Source: Pantoea rwandensis (GTDB lineage Bacteria; Pseudomonadota; Gammaproteobacteria; Enterobacterales; Enterobacteriaceae). From it: a DNA stretch of 64,000 nucleotides. This document shows positions 26,242 to 35,528 of the stretch, piece after piece. The stretch covers positions 558,001 through 622,000 of the forward strand of contig NZ_MLFR01000001.1 of NCBI RefSeq assembly GCF_002095475.1, given 5' to 3'. How positions within the stretch are numbered: position 1 is the stretch's first letter; each line of letters opens with the position of its first letter. The position numbers and the translations under genes are program-made. The notes under the pieces were generated by a model, which had not been told where the DNA came from, ran no database searches, and saw nothing but the letters and a program-made list of their open reading frames with translations.

Positions 26242-27507
26242 TTAAAGGTCATGCGAAGTTTGGTACTGCTGATATTGACGCTGAATGGCGATCTGATCGG
26301 CGATAAATTTAGCGTCATGCCACACCCCCCAGATAAAAGTCGATCCACGACGTGATAACCAAGGTAAGCCGAGAAAATAGACACCTGGTTCGTTAGAGAC
26401 TCCACGATGGTGCTGCGGACGTTGCTGTTCGTTGAATGCATTGACCTTAAGCCAGCTGTAATCTGCAACGTATCCGGTCGCCCAAATAATGCTGGTAATC
26501 CCCGCCTCAGCGAGATTGAGTGAGAGTGTTGGATCAGTGATGCAAGTCGGGTCAGGCAAAAACTCACGCGCCTGTGGTTCGGGTGGCAAATCGAGGCCAT
26601 TGCGTTCAATGTAAGCATCAGCGGCATCCAGCAGCGACAGATAATTGGCATCGCCGTTGGCTATGTTTAAAGCAAGGTCGTCGCGGAACGACACGCTGTT
26701 TTCGCAGAAACGTTGTGTCAACCCGACCAAGTTCACGCCCTGCTGCGCAAGACGGCGGAAATCCACGGTGTGGCCGCCACGCGCACCACTTACTGCAATG
26801 GTGACGTGTTCTTTACCCGGCTGATTGGCAGCAGCATCCCATAACCCCAGAACACCAAGCCACCAACAAAAATCACGATTGCGATAGGCACGCGGTGGCC
26901 TATCGTGTGCGCCTACTGAGAGCCAGACATCCTTGCCTGCACGCTGCAATTCGTCAGCAATCTGTACGCCAGAAGAACCTGCGCCCACCACCAGTACCCC
27001 ACCTTGTGGAAGCTGCTGAGGATTTTTATAGTCGGCTGAATGTATCTGCCATAACGCGCTATTCTGTGGCGCAATCGGCGGGATTATAGGACGCTGGAAC
27101 GGCCCAGTCGCAGCCACAATACGCTGCACGTTGAAAACGCCTGCCGAGGTTTGCACACGGAATCCAGCATGGCCGACATTGCGCTCTGCGCTCAACACTT
27201 CTACGCCAGTGCGAACAGGCGCCTGATATTTTTCAGCATAGGTGGCGAAGTAATCAGCCACCTGCTCCTTGCCGACAAAGCTGTCAGGCGAGCAACCAGG
27301 AAATTCCATGCCAGGGAAACGGTCATGCCAGGCTGGGCCGTTAGCAACCAGTGAATCCCAACGGCGGCTGCGCCAGGATTCAGCAATGCGATTTTTTTCC
27401 ACTACCACATGTGGAATACCAAGGCGCGTCAGGTGTTCGCTCATGGCGACTCCAGCCTGGCCCGCGCCAACTATTAGCGTATCTGTTTCAGTCACTGATG
27501 TTGTCAT
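26242..27507 (-). CDS. Flavin-containing monooxygenase / FAD-NAD(P)H oxidoreductase
   Basis: 421 aa from ATG 27507, preceded by GAAGGACGTTGAA; an upstream ATG at 27549 lacks a site. Rossmann motifs are GAGQAG (14-19) for FAD and VVGAGSSG (173-180) for NADPH, with the ATGY motif (IWATGYVADYSW) near the end. FMOs of this CzcO-like group oxygenate amine nitrogen or thioether sulfur, or ketones in Baeyer-Villiger fashion. It is first in the operon with RidA, DUF1028 and the ArgE-like gene, so I infer oxidation of a nitrogenous substrate whose imine product RidA clears. Confidence 0.83.
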   Translation of the reverse strand: MTTSVTETDTLIVGAGQAGVAMSEHLTRLGIPHVVVEKNRIAESWRSRRWDSLVANGPAWHDRFPGMEFPGCSPDSFVGKEQVADYFATYAEKYQAPVRTGVEVLSAERNVGHAGFRVQTSAGVFNVQRIVAATGPFQRPIIPPIAPQNSALWQIHSADYKNPQQLPQGGVLVVGAGSSGVQIADELQRAGKDVWLSVGAHDRPPRAYRNRDFCWWLGVLGLWDAAANQPGKEHVTIAVSGARGGHTVDFRRLAQQGVNLVGLTQRFCENSVSFRDDLALNIANGDANYLSLLDAADAYIERNGLDLPPEPQAREFLPDPTCITDPTLSLNLAEAGITSIIWATGYVADYSWLKVNAFNEQQRPQHHRGVSNEPGVYFLGLPWLSRRGSTFIWGVWHDAKFIADQIAIQRQYQQYQTSHDL

Positions 27508-27724
27508 TTCAACGTCCTTCGTCCTGCATTGCACCAGGACTTCGCTCATTAAGAAGTGCCTAAGACTATTGGAGCGGACGAAAACGGTAAAATATTATAA
27601 ATCTGGCGTCTGAATAGAAAATAAATAGGGTTTGAGAATAAAGATAAATATTACGACTAGGGTGAAGAGTTTCCTATTAACAGTCGCACGCACCCGAAAA
27701 AATCGCTTTTTCAACAATGTTAAA

Positions 27725-28645
27725 TCATCGAACCATCGACGTTGGCGTTAATTCTACGCTTCGACAATAATCCATAAAAAGCCGTGTTGGGCGCGTTGGC
27801 TCGTTATTTTGCAGATAGGCCATGATTAAGGTTGAAGCAGCCATGTCATCCACAATATCCAGCTGAACCAGCCGCTGACCGTCATATGTGATATCAGAAC
27901 AAGGACGGGTGACCAGCACCGAAAAACCTAAACCTTGCCCCACCATGCAGCGCACCATTTCAATCGACGGTGAGCTGTATGCGACTTCAGGATGGTAACC
28001 ATTCTCTTTAAAAATGCTGATGAAATAGTTTTTGCTCGGTACAGCATCAAGCAAAATCATGGGCTCACGCGCCAGTTCCTGAAGCGTGACTTTACTTTTT
28101 TGCGCTAACGGATGTGCAGCGGGTAATAATGCATAGGGCTTGTGTGGCGCATTAAGCGGCTCTTTTTTGATGACGTTATCCAACTCAAGGTCATAGAGAA
28201 ATGCCACATCGAAACGCCCACGATGTAGTCCGTGCATCAGTTCATGCTGCTCACCGTCATACAGCTGGATAGTGATCTCTGGATAGAGCTTTTTGAAACC
28301 GGCTATCAAGCGAGGCATATAGAGCGGTGCTGCAGATTCATAGCAGCCAACCGCGACAGTGCCGCACACCAGTTCATTGTCAGCGCGCGAACTTTGCTCA
28401 AACTCATAAGATAACCGCAGTAGTTCACGCGCTTTTTCATAAAAACGTCGCCCACTGGATGTGAGCGACACACCCTGCGCGTGATGACGAATAAACAGTT
28501 GTTGTTCGAAGGCGTCTTCCAAATTTTTAATCGCCACAGAAATCGATGGCTGAGCGATATGCAACTCGCGTGAAGCCTCAGCGATGCTTTCAGTTTCCAC
28601 TACGGTGACGAAATACTTAAGTTGTTTTAAAGTGAAGTGCGTCAT
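27725..28645 (-). CDS. LysR-family regulator between the FMO operon and the GH3/ABC operon
   Basis: 306 aa. The winged helix-turn-helix (LKQLKYFVTVVETESIAEASRELHIAQPSISVAIKNLE) and an effector domain typed like CynR/CbbR (VAVGCYESAAPLYMPRLIAGF) are clear. It is transcribed away from the glucosidase-transporter operon and lies upstream of the FMO operon on the same strand. A long dyad lies 38 bp before its start. It is the obvious candidate to control both operons. Confidence 0.88.
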   Translation of the reverse strand: MTHFTLKQLKYFVTVVETESIAEASRELHIAQPSISVAIKNLEDAFEQQLFIRHHAQGVSLTSSGRRFYEKARELLRLSYEFEQSSRADNELVCGTVAVGCYESAAPLYMPRLIAGFKKLYPEITIQLYDGEQHELMHGLHRGRFDVAFLYDLELDNVIKKEPLNAPHKPYALLPAAHPLAQKSKVTLQELAREPMILLDAVPSKNYFISIFKENGYHPEVAYSSPSIEMVRCMVGQGLGFSVLVTRPCSDITYDGQRLVQLDIVDDMAASTLIMAYLQNNEPTRPTRLFMDYCRSVELTPTSMVR

Positions 28646-28682
28646 GATTAGGCCATTATTAATTTATTGTCTGAAGTGAGCA

Positions 28683-28705
28683 TTGATTAGCTTTAAGCTA
28701 ATCAA
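28683..28705. promoter_or_regulatory. Perfect 23-bp dyad, probable LysR operator
   Basis: Arms TTGATTAGCTT and AAGCTAATCAA meet around a single T. The site contains T-N11-A as expected for LysR-type binding and lies 38 bp upstream of the LysR start. A CRP-like half-conserved site (TGTGA at 28736, TAACA at 28747) follows 30 bp further on. Confidence 0.6.
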
Positions 28706-29130
28706 CACACATTAAGCAAGCGCTATGCCACACAATGTGATCCTGATAACAACAAAGCCATTGAGCCATTCTCAAGACGGCTTTTTGTAAAGACTGACAC
28801 TTAACTTGTTGGTGAACCTGATTACCCAGAGATAATTCCTTTCTGCTCATTTTCGAGAATCACATCACATCTTTGCACTAACTTAAGACGCCATGTTCCA
28901 ATTTAATGCGACTAGCGCACTATTAAGGTGCATGCCATTCAATTAAACCGCCTCCGTGATATGTTAATAAAACACTTTCCCAAAGAAATCATTCGTCATT
29001 CATTGTTGGATAGTTTTTTTTAATTTAAAGGCCAACAATTTAATAATTGCTTCGTGCTCTCTACTGCCGCCATAGTGTCCGACATCTTGATAACAGTCGG
29101 TCACATCCTTCTTACTGTGGAATAACAATA
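28706..29130. promoter_or_regulatory. Long leader/promoter region of the GH3 operon
   Basis: About 425 bp without a credible gene between the LysR operator and the GH3 start. It is AT-rich, with T-runs near 29008-29018. I see no hairpin terminator and no known riboswitch core. A long untranslated leader or several regulator sites are possible. Confidence 0.3.
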
Positions 29131-31497
29131 ATGCCTGCAAACCTGTTCGAAAATGGAGAGTTTCTCTCTCTGGCTAAAGCCATGTCACCCGCCGAATTGA
29201 GCGATATTCTCAGCGGCCATGGTATGTGGAAAACAGAGTCAAATGAACGTTTAGGCATACCGCGCATGGTGATGACGGACGGCACATACGGTGTGCGTTA
29301 CTCTATTCAGCAGATCGATGATGATGAAAAAGGCGGGCAGGACTTTGCTGGCTTCCTCAATGTGGTGAACCAGCGCGCTAAAGATGTCGAAGTGGCTTGG
29401 GGTACCATGAAACCCGCAACCTGCTTTCCGAATGGCTCAAGCTTTGCCTGTAGCTGGGATGCGGGTTTGGCGCAGACGCTAGGCGATGCCTTGGGTCGCG
29501 AATGCCAAATGATGGGGGTACACCTGCTGCTCGGCCCTGGCATCAATATCCGTCGTACGCCGTTAGGCGGTCGCAGTTACGAATACTATTCAGAAGATCC
29601 ACTGATTTCTGGTGAAATTGCCACAGGGGTGATTAACGGACTGCAGCAGCAAGGTGTGGGTTCGTCACTGAAACACTTCGCCTGCAACAATTCGGAGATT
29701 GAACGCACCAGCATGGATTCGCTGGTAGACGAGCGAGCGCTACGTGAAATCTATTTACGCGGCTTTGAGCGGGCGATTAAGCAGTCCCGCCCATGGACAG
29801 TGATGAGTTCTTATAACCGTCTGAATGGTACACAAACGGCTGAAGACAGCTGGTTGCTCACTGACGTACTACGTCACGATTGGGGCTTTGATGGTGTCGT
29901 GGTCGCTGACTGGCACGGCATCAAAAATCGTCCACAGTCGCTTCTGGCGGGTAACGATCTCGATATGCCTGAGAGCGAAACCCGTAAAGCAGCGCTGACG
30001 GCCGCACTTGAGCGCGGCGAAGTATCGCGTGAGCAGGCTGAAATTTCAGCGGTACGCGTACTGGAGATGGTGCAACGCGCCATTCACGGTGAGAAGCGCG
30101 AAACAAAAGTTGATCACACTGAACATCACGCATTAGCGCGCCACATGGTTGCGGAATCAATCGTGCTGCTGAAAAACGACCGTCAGGTTCTACCACTCAA
30201 ACGCCATAGCGGTGCACATGTGCTTGTGGTCGGAGAAGGTGCAAAAAAACCGGTGATTCAAGGATCAGGCTGCGCCACCACACTACCTACGCAGGTCGAT
30301 ATTCCCTGGAATGAGTTAGAAAAACTGGCAGACGGTATTCAGCTCAACTGGTGTCAAGGCGACTCTATCGATGCCAGCCAAGCCCAACGGTTGCGTGACG
30401 AAGCCTGCATGGCAGCTCGTGAAGTGGATCGCGTGGTGGTATTTGCTAACAGTGAAGATGGTTATGACGGAGAAGGTTCCGATCGCCGCACACTGAATCT
30501 GCAGGCGGGCCAAGATGAGCTCATCAGCGCACTGGCAGCGGTTAACAATAATGTGATTGTGGTTCTTGCAAATCCAGATGCGGTGGTGATGCCATGGTTG
30601 AATCAGGTTGCAGCCGTTGTTGAAACATTCTATGCCGGCCAGGCAATGGGGGGCGGTTTAGCTGACGTGCTTTTTGGTGTTGTAAACCCGAGCGGTAAGT
30701 TGACTGTCACCTTCCCACAGCAGATCGAAGATATTCCTGGCTGGCACAGCTATCCGGGTGAGAATGGCCGCCATCTTTATAGTGAAGGCATTTTCGTCGG
30801 TTATCGCTGGTATGATGTGCGTAACCTCGCACCACTTTTCCCCTTTGGTTTTGGACTGAGTTACACCACTTTCGCTTACAGCGATATCACCGTGGACCGC
30901 GCCAACATTAAATGCGGTGAATCGCTGACGGTGAGCTTCACCCTGACCAACACCGGTAATGTGGCTGGCAAAGAAATCAGCCAGCTTTACAGCCATTATC
31001 GCCACTCACGCCTCAAACGTCCGTTAAAAGAGTTGCGCGCTTTCAGCAAAACCGAACTGCAGCCAGGTGAATCACGCCGCATCAGTTTTAACCTGCCGGT
31101 TGAAGACCTGCGCTATTACGACACGGCACGTCAACAGTGGGTATTAGAAGAAGGCGAGATTGACCTCTGTGTAGGTGGGCATTCACGTGAGCTCCCGGTG
31201 CAGGTTAGCGTCACCGCGTTAAATAAAGTAGCACGTTATCGTTTAGTCGCTCGTGATACTCAACCCGTATTTGTTCTGGAAAATCCGATAGCACGCCAGC
31301 ATTTCAATCGCTTCTTGCAGCAGCAGCTCAACATTTCAGAGCCAGATGCAGACCGTATGCTTGATCACTGCGCTAACTCCTTCTTTGGTTTGATCACCAC
31401 CTTTGACAGGCGCTTCCGTCAGCGATTTGACCAGCAAGCGATTGATCAACTTATCGCTGAAACCAATGCCGCAATTCTTCAGGCAGAAAGTGAATAA
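29131..31497 (+). CDS. Glycoside hydrolase family 3 beta-glucosidase, cytosolic
   Basis: 788 aa from ATG 29131 (GGAATAACAATA before it); the frame is open from 29047, but the added residues are unlike the family. There is no signal peptide. The (beta/alpha)8 domain has GPGINIRRTPLGGRSYEYYSEDP, KHFACNNSE and the nucleophile Asp260 in VVVADWHG. A beta-sandwich domain with EGSDRRTL and NPSGKLTVTFP follows, and a fibronectin-III-like C-terminal domain with FPFGFGLSYT and LYSHYRHSRLKRPLKELRAF. The last 80 residues are an unusual extra tail. GH3 enzymes of this type cleave beta-glucosides. Placed first in an operon with an ABC importer, it should act on the imported glycoside. Confidence 0.88.
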   Translation: MPANLFENGEFLSLAKAMSPAELSDILSGHGMWKTESNERLGIPRMVMTDGTYGVRYSIQQIDDDEKGGQDFAGFLNVVNQRAKDVEVAWGTMKPATCFPNGSSFACSWDAGLAQTLGDALGRECQMMGVHLLLGPGINIRRTPLGGRSYEYYSEDPLISGEIATGVINGLQQQGVGSSLKHFACNNSEIERTSMDSLVDERALREIYLRGFERAIKQSRPWTVMSSYNRLNGTQTAEDSWLLTDVLRHDWGFDGVVVADWHGIKNRPQSLLAGNDLDMPESETRKAALTAALERGEVSREQAEISAVRVLEMVQRAIHGEKRETKVDHTEHHALARHMVAESIVLLKNDRQVLPLKRHSGAHVLVVGEGAKKPVIQGSGCATTLPTQVDIPWNELEKLADGIQLNWCQGDSIDASQAQRLRDEACMAAREVDRVVVFANSEDGYDGEGSDRRTLNLQAGQDELISALAAVNNNVIVVLANPDAVVMPWLNQVAAVVETFYAGQAMGGGLADVLFGVVNPSGKLTVTFPQQIEDIPGWHSYPGENGRHLYSEGIFVGYRWYDVRNLAPLFPFGFGLSYTTFAYSDITVDRANIKCGESLTVSFTLTNTGNVAGKEISQLYSHYRHSRLKRPLKELRAFSKTELQPGESRRISFNLPVEDLRYYDTARQQWVLEEGEIDLCVGGHSRELPVQVSVTALNKVARYRLVARDTQPVFVLENPIARQHFNRFLQQQLNISEPDADRMLDHCANSFFGLITTFDRRFRQRFDQQAIDQLIAETNAAILQAESE

Positions 31498-31517
31498 CGC
31501 ACCAACACCAGGTAATC

Positions 31518-31535
31518 GCCCGCTTTAAGACGGGC
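31518..31535 (+). other. Short hairpin in the GH3-binding protein gap
   Basis: GCCCG and CGGGC flank CTTTAAGA, followed by ATCTTATAAAA. It is a weak attenuator or processing hairpin within the operon. Confidence 0.35.
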
Positions 31536-31569
31536 ATCTTATAAAAACAAGGCTATGCAGAGGGTTCTA

Positions 31570-32670
31570 ATGAGTAAACTGACTGAGATTAAAGGCCAGT
31601 ACACGCGCCGTGATGCGCTAAAACTCGGCCTGAGTGCAGCGGCGGTGGCTTCTGTTGCACCGTTGCTGATGTCATCACGCACGGCACAGGCAGCTGAGGT
31701 CACCACCTTGACAGTGGCAGATGTTGGCGGTCCTTATGGCACTGGCTTCAGCAAAGCATTTTATAAACCATTTGAAGAGGCAACGGGCATCAAAATCATC
31801 AATACCGTGCTCGGTCCCGATCCCGTGCCACAGTTCCAGATGATGGTTGATACCAAAAACTATCTGTTCGATGTCGCGCTGCTCAACCCGGAACATCTGG
31901 TGCGTCTCAACAAACTCGGCAAACCCTATTTAGAAGATATCAACGTTACCGTGCCAGACCCTGAGAATTACGTAAAAGGCTCGATAACCAAACAATTTGG
32001 CGGCGTCAGTATCTTCGCGCTGGCACTGGGCTATCGCCTTGATGCCTTCTCTGGAGATAAAGCGCCGAAGAATTGGGTCGACTTCTGGAATACCGAGAAC
32101 TTCAAAGGGCGTCGCGGCTTGTGGCGTAGTCCCATCTGCACGCTGGAAGTGGCGTTAATGGCAGATGGAGTTGATCCCAAAAATCTCTACCCACTCGATG
32201 TAGACCGTGCGTTCCGCAGCCTCGATAAAATCCGCAAAAGCATTGATGTGTGGTGGACGGGCGGTGCCCAGGCTACACAATTATTGCAGAGCGGCGAACT
32301 GGATATGCTGAGTATCTGGAGTTCTCGCGCGCAAACAGCAATTGATGCTGGCACGCCAGCGGCTATCGCCTGGGATCAGGGCCTGTATAACATCGATGGG
32401 TTCACCATTCCGCACGGCAGCCCGAAAGTCGAAGCTGCGCGTAAGTTTATTCAGTTCTGTATGGATGCCAAACGCCAGTCAGTCTTTACCGAGGATTTGG
32501 CTTGTGGTCCAACCAACGTGAAAGCCTACGATTTCATTGATAAGAAGAAAGCCACACTGCTGCCAACCGCGCCTGATCATATTGGCCAGTTAGCACTACT
32601 GGGCGCAGATTACTGGGGCGAAAATCAGTTAGCACTGACGGAACGCTTCGAAAAATGGGTAATGAGTTGA
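31570..32670 (+). CDS. PotD-like periplasmic binding protein with Tat signal
   Basis: 366 aa from ATG 31570 (CAGAGGGTTCTA before it). The twin-arginine signal YTRRDALKLGLSAAAVASV leads to a cleavage site near AQAAE. The mature part belongs to the spermidine/putrescine (PotD/PotF) and opine binding group: TVADVGGPYGTGFSKAFYKPFEEATGIKI, FDVALLNPEHL, RRGLWRSPICTLEVALMADGV and SGELDMLSIWSSRAQ. The acid residues that hold polyamines are not obviously conserved, so the ligand may differ. The adjacent glucosidase suggests a glycosylated, perhaps nitrogen-containing compound. Confidence 0.83.
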   Translation: MSKLTEIKGQYTRRDALKLGLSAAAVASVAPLLMSSRTAQAAEVTTLTVADVGGPYGTGFSKAFYKPFEEATGIKIINTVLGPDPVPQFQMMVDTKNYLFDVALLNPEHLVRLNKLGKPYLEDINVTVPDPENYVKGSITKQFGGVSIFALALGYRLDAFSGDKAPKNWVDFWNTENFKGRRGLWRSPICTLEVALMADGVDPKNLYPLDVDRAFRSLDKIRKSIDVWWTGGAQATQLLQSGELDMLSIWSSRAQTAIDAGTPAAIAWDQGLYNIDGFTIPHGSPKVEAARKFIQFCMDAKRQSVFTEDLACGPTNVKAYDFIDKKKATLLPTAPDHIGQLALLGADYWGENQLALTERFEKWVMS

Positions 32671-32676
32671 TCCGCA

Positions 32677-32694
32677 AGGGGGCTTCGGCCCTCT
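32677..32694 (+). other. TTCG-tetraloop hairpin between binding protein and permease genes
   Basis: AGGGGGC-TTCG-GCCCTCT forms a very stable seven-pair stem closed by a UUCG loop, 7 bp after the stop codon and just before the permease ribosome site. Such a hairpin commonly protects the binding-protein message and lowers permease output. Confidence 0.6.
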
Positions 32695-32713
32695 CTCGCT
32701 GGAGGATTTCTTT

Positions 32714-34477
32714 TTGAGTGAATTTGCTACATCAAAGCCCAGTAACAAAACTGGGCGCAAGCGCCTTACGCTGCACCCTCTATGGCTGACCGCGCCAGGT
32801 TTGCTGTTTCTGGCCATCTTTCTTGCCTGGCCCACCCTGAAGTTAATGCTGTTGAGCTTCCAAGACAGCGAGGGGCACTTCTCACTGGATGTGTGGAGTC
32901 AGATGTTTGGCGCAGGCATTTACGTCAAAGTGACAATCAACACTTTCATCATTGCACTGCAAACGACCCTAGTCTGTTTACTCATCGCCTATCCGGTCGC
33001 TTACTGGCTGGCACAGCGCGGTGAAATCACACGCCGTCGCCTGATGTGGCTGATCTTGTTGCCATTCTGGACGAGTGCTCTGTTGAAAAACTTCGCGTGG
33101 ATGGTGCTTCTGTCTCGGCGTGGTATTTTATCGGAAATCTTAATGGGATTGGGCGCGGATCAACCACTGAATGTGCTTTACACGCGCGGAGTAGTGGTAT
33201 TTGCCATGGTCCACAGCATGTTGCCGCTGGCAATCATTACTATGCTGCCAACCATGACGAGTATCGATAATCGCCTGATGCCCGCCAGCCACACGCTGGG
33301 TGCATCGCGTCCGCAGGCATTCTGGCGTATTTTCTTCCCGCTCTCCATGCCAGGTCTGGTTGCTGCTTGTCTGTTGATATTCATCGGCTCGCTCGGCTTC
33401 TTCATTACACCAGCGCTACTCGGCAGCCCGCAGGATTCGGTGATTGGCCAACTGTTGATCACGCAGGTACAACAATTGCTCAACTGGCGACTGGCGGGGG
33501 CGATTGCCATGCTACTGTTGGTGGTGACCCTGCTGGTTTGTTTCTGCTACGACAAGCTGTTTGGCATGTCGTCGATTGCCGGGGGAGAAGGCCATGCCAG
33601 CAATCCTCGCATTCGTGCAATAGGCTACGCGCTGATTAGTCTGCTGGCGCGTATAAGTGATGCAATCGGCACTTTGCTGAGTCTGATACCGGGTAAACCA
33701 CGCTTCGGCTGGTTATTGACGCTATTTAGCGTGTTAACTATTGCTGTGCTTATTTTGCCCGTGGTCTCTTTCCTGCCAATGGCGTTCAGCAGTTCCAGCT
33801 TCCTGCAGTTTCCGCCACCAGGCTTCTCGTTGCGTTGGATGCAAACCTATCTGGCATCCCCTATCTGGACGGGCGCAACAGCACGATCCTTCGGCATCGC
33901 TTTAGTGACCGCATTGCTGGCTGTTCTGATTGCCACCACAGCCGCCTTTGGTCTGGCCCGTCATCAGGGCAAAAGTGGCAGTTTAGTCGTGATGACCTTC
34001 CTGCTCCCGATGATTGTGCCGAACATTGTCACCGCGGTGGCACTGTTCTATCTGTTTGCCAACTTCGGTCTGGTCGGCAGCAACTTGGGCATCATCCTCG
34101 GTCACACTGTGATGGCGATTCCGGTGGTGTTTATCATCATTTTGACCACATTTAAAAATTACGATTGGCGACTTGACCAAGCGGCGGGGACATTGGGCGC
34201 TAACCGGCTACAGGTGATTTGGGAGATTACGTTACCGCTGATAAAAAGTAGTATGGTCGCGGCCTTCATCTTTGGCTTCCTCAATTCGTTTGAAGAATTG
34301 ACCGTGGCGCTGTTTGTCGGTGGCGGTGTGAAGCAGACGTTACCAAAACAGATGTGGGACGATGTACTGCTTTCGGTTACGCCAACTCTTGCTGCCGCTT
34401 CGGTGATTATCCTCACCATTGTGACACTGTTATTTATTGTGGCGGAACGTTCGCGCCGAAAAGCTGAAGCCTTGTAA
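32714..34477 (+). CDS. Fused PotB-PotC-like ABC permease
   Basis: 587 aa, starting at TTG 32714 behind a GGAGG site 8 bp upstream; no suitable ATG is near. Two MetI-type permease domains occupy one chain: the first ends around the EAA loop ASHTLGASRPQAFWRIFFPL, the second around AGTLGANRLQVIWEITLPL. A linker with GKPRFGWLLTL lies between (about residues 300-335). Polyamine importers normally use two separate permeases; this fusion echoes the afuB-like gene elsewhere in the window. It overlaps no neighbour and is followed in 10 bp by the ATPase gene. Confidence 0.87.
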   Translation: MSEFATSKPSNKTGRKRLTLHPLWLTAPGLLFLAIFLAWPTLKLMLLSFQDSEGHFSLDVWSQMFGAGIYVKVTINTFIIALQTTLVCLLIAYPVAYWLAQRGEITRRRLMWLILLPFWTSALLKNFAWMVLLSRRGILSEILMGLGADQPLNVLYTRGVVVFAMVHSMLPLAIITMLPTMTSIDNRLMPASHTLGASRPQAFWRIFFPLSMPGLVAACLLIFIGSLGFFITPALLGSPQDSVIGQLLITQVQQLLNWRLAGAIAMLLLVVTLLVCFCYDKLFGMSSIAGGEGHASNPRIRAIGYALISLLARISDAIGTLLSLIPGKPRFGWLLTLFSVLTIAVLILPVVSFLPMAFSSSSFLQFPPPGFSLRWMQTYLASPIWTGATARSFGIALVTALLAVLIATTAAFGLARHQGKSGSLVVMTFLLPMIVPNIVTAVALFYLFANFGLVGSNLGIILGHTVMAIPVVFIIILTTFKNYDWRLDQAAGTLGANRLQVIWEITLPLIKSSMVAAFIFGFLNSFEELTVALFVGGGVKQTLPKQMWDDVLLSVTPTLAAASVIILTIVTLLFIVAERSRRKAEAL

Positions 34478-34487
34478 GGAATTGATC

Positions 34488-35528
34488 ATGCATTCAGATA
34501 TTAAATTACAGGCTGAGAAAATCGGCAAAATATACGGTCAAACCAGCGTCCTGCATGACCTCGATCTGTCAGTGCAAACCGGCGAATTACTGACGCTACT
34601 CGGGCCATCTGGCTCGGGAAAGACCACGCTTTTACAGATAATCAGCGGTCTTACTGCCCCCACATCCGGGCGTTTAATGATTGATGATCGTGATGAAACG
34701 CATACACCCGTTCACCAACGTGATATTGGCGTGGTGTTTCAAAACTACGCGCTGTTCCCGCATTTGACGCTGGAAGAGAATGTTGGTTTCCCGCTGCGTA
34801 TGCGTCGTATGCCTGCTGCTGAAATTGCTCGTAAGGTGAAGGCAGCGTTGGAAATGGTGGAGCTAGGCCACGCTGCGAAACGTTTCCCGCGAGCTTTGTC
34901 TGGTGGGCAACAACAGCGCGTGGCACTGGCGCGTTGTCTGGTCTATCAGCCGAGCGTTATTCTGATGGATGAACCGCTGGGAGCGTTAGATCGCAAGCTG
35001 CGAGAAACCATGCAAATGGAGATCAAACGCATTCACCGTGAATCAGGTGCGACGATTATCTTCGTTACCCACGATCAGGAAGAAGCACTGGCACTGTCGG
35101 ATCGCATTTGCCTGATGAATGAGGGGAAAATTGCGCAGATTGGCACACCAGAGAACATCTATCAGCAGCCAGAATCAACCTTTGTTGCCGAGTTTATTGG
35201 TCTGTCCAACATTCTGCGAGGCGAAATTCGTCAGGGCAATCTGGTCACTTCACAGGGTGTTTTTGACCTGCCCTCCAACAGCTGTGCAATGGCGGCGGGA
35301 GCATTAGTCATCCGCCCGGAACATATTCAGTTATGTTCATCCAGCGACGCACTCCTGCACGGCAAAATCAGCGAGCGTATTTATGCCGGTTCAGAAACGC
35401 GTTTAGTGGTGACTCTGCAAGATGGTGAGCGCTTCATCGTGCGTAGTAACCTTGCTTCAGTGGGGGCGATAGGCGATGTCGTCTCACTCAACTGGCAGAC
35501 ATCAAACGCACGTCTGTTATCTGCCTGA
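34488..35528 (+). CDS. PotA-like ABC transporter ATP-binding protein
   Basis: 346 aa from ATG 34488 (AAGGAATTGATC). Walker A GPSGSGKTT, signature LSGGQQQR, Walker B ILMDEPLGALDRK and switch VTHDQEEALALSD, then a C-terminal TOBE domain (about residues 270-346, VIRPEHIQLC). It completes the importer with the fused permease and PotD-like protein. The 3' end overlaps the convergent LysR gene by 12 bp. Confidence 0.9.
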   Translation: MHSDIKLQAEKIGKIYGQTSVLHDLDLSVQTGELLTLLGPSGSGKTTLLQIISGLTAPTSGRLMIDDRDETHTPVHQRDIGVVFQNYALFPHLTLEENVGFPLRMRRMPAAEIARKVKAALEMVELGHAAKRFPRALSGGQQQRVALARCLVYQPSVILMDEPLGALDRKLRETMQMEIKRIHRESGATIIFVTHDQEEALALSDRICLMNEGKIAQIGTPENIYQQPESTFVAEFIGLSNILRGEIRQGNLVTSQGVFDLPSNSCAMAAGALVIRPEHIQLCSSSDALLHGKISERIYAGSETRLVVTLQDGERFIVRSNLASVGAIGDVVSLNWQTSNARLLSA

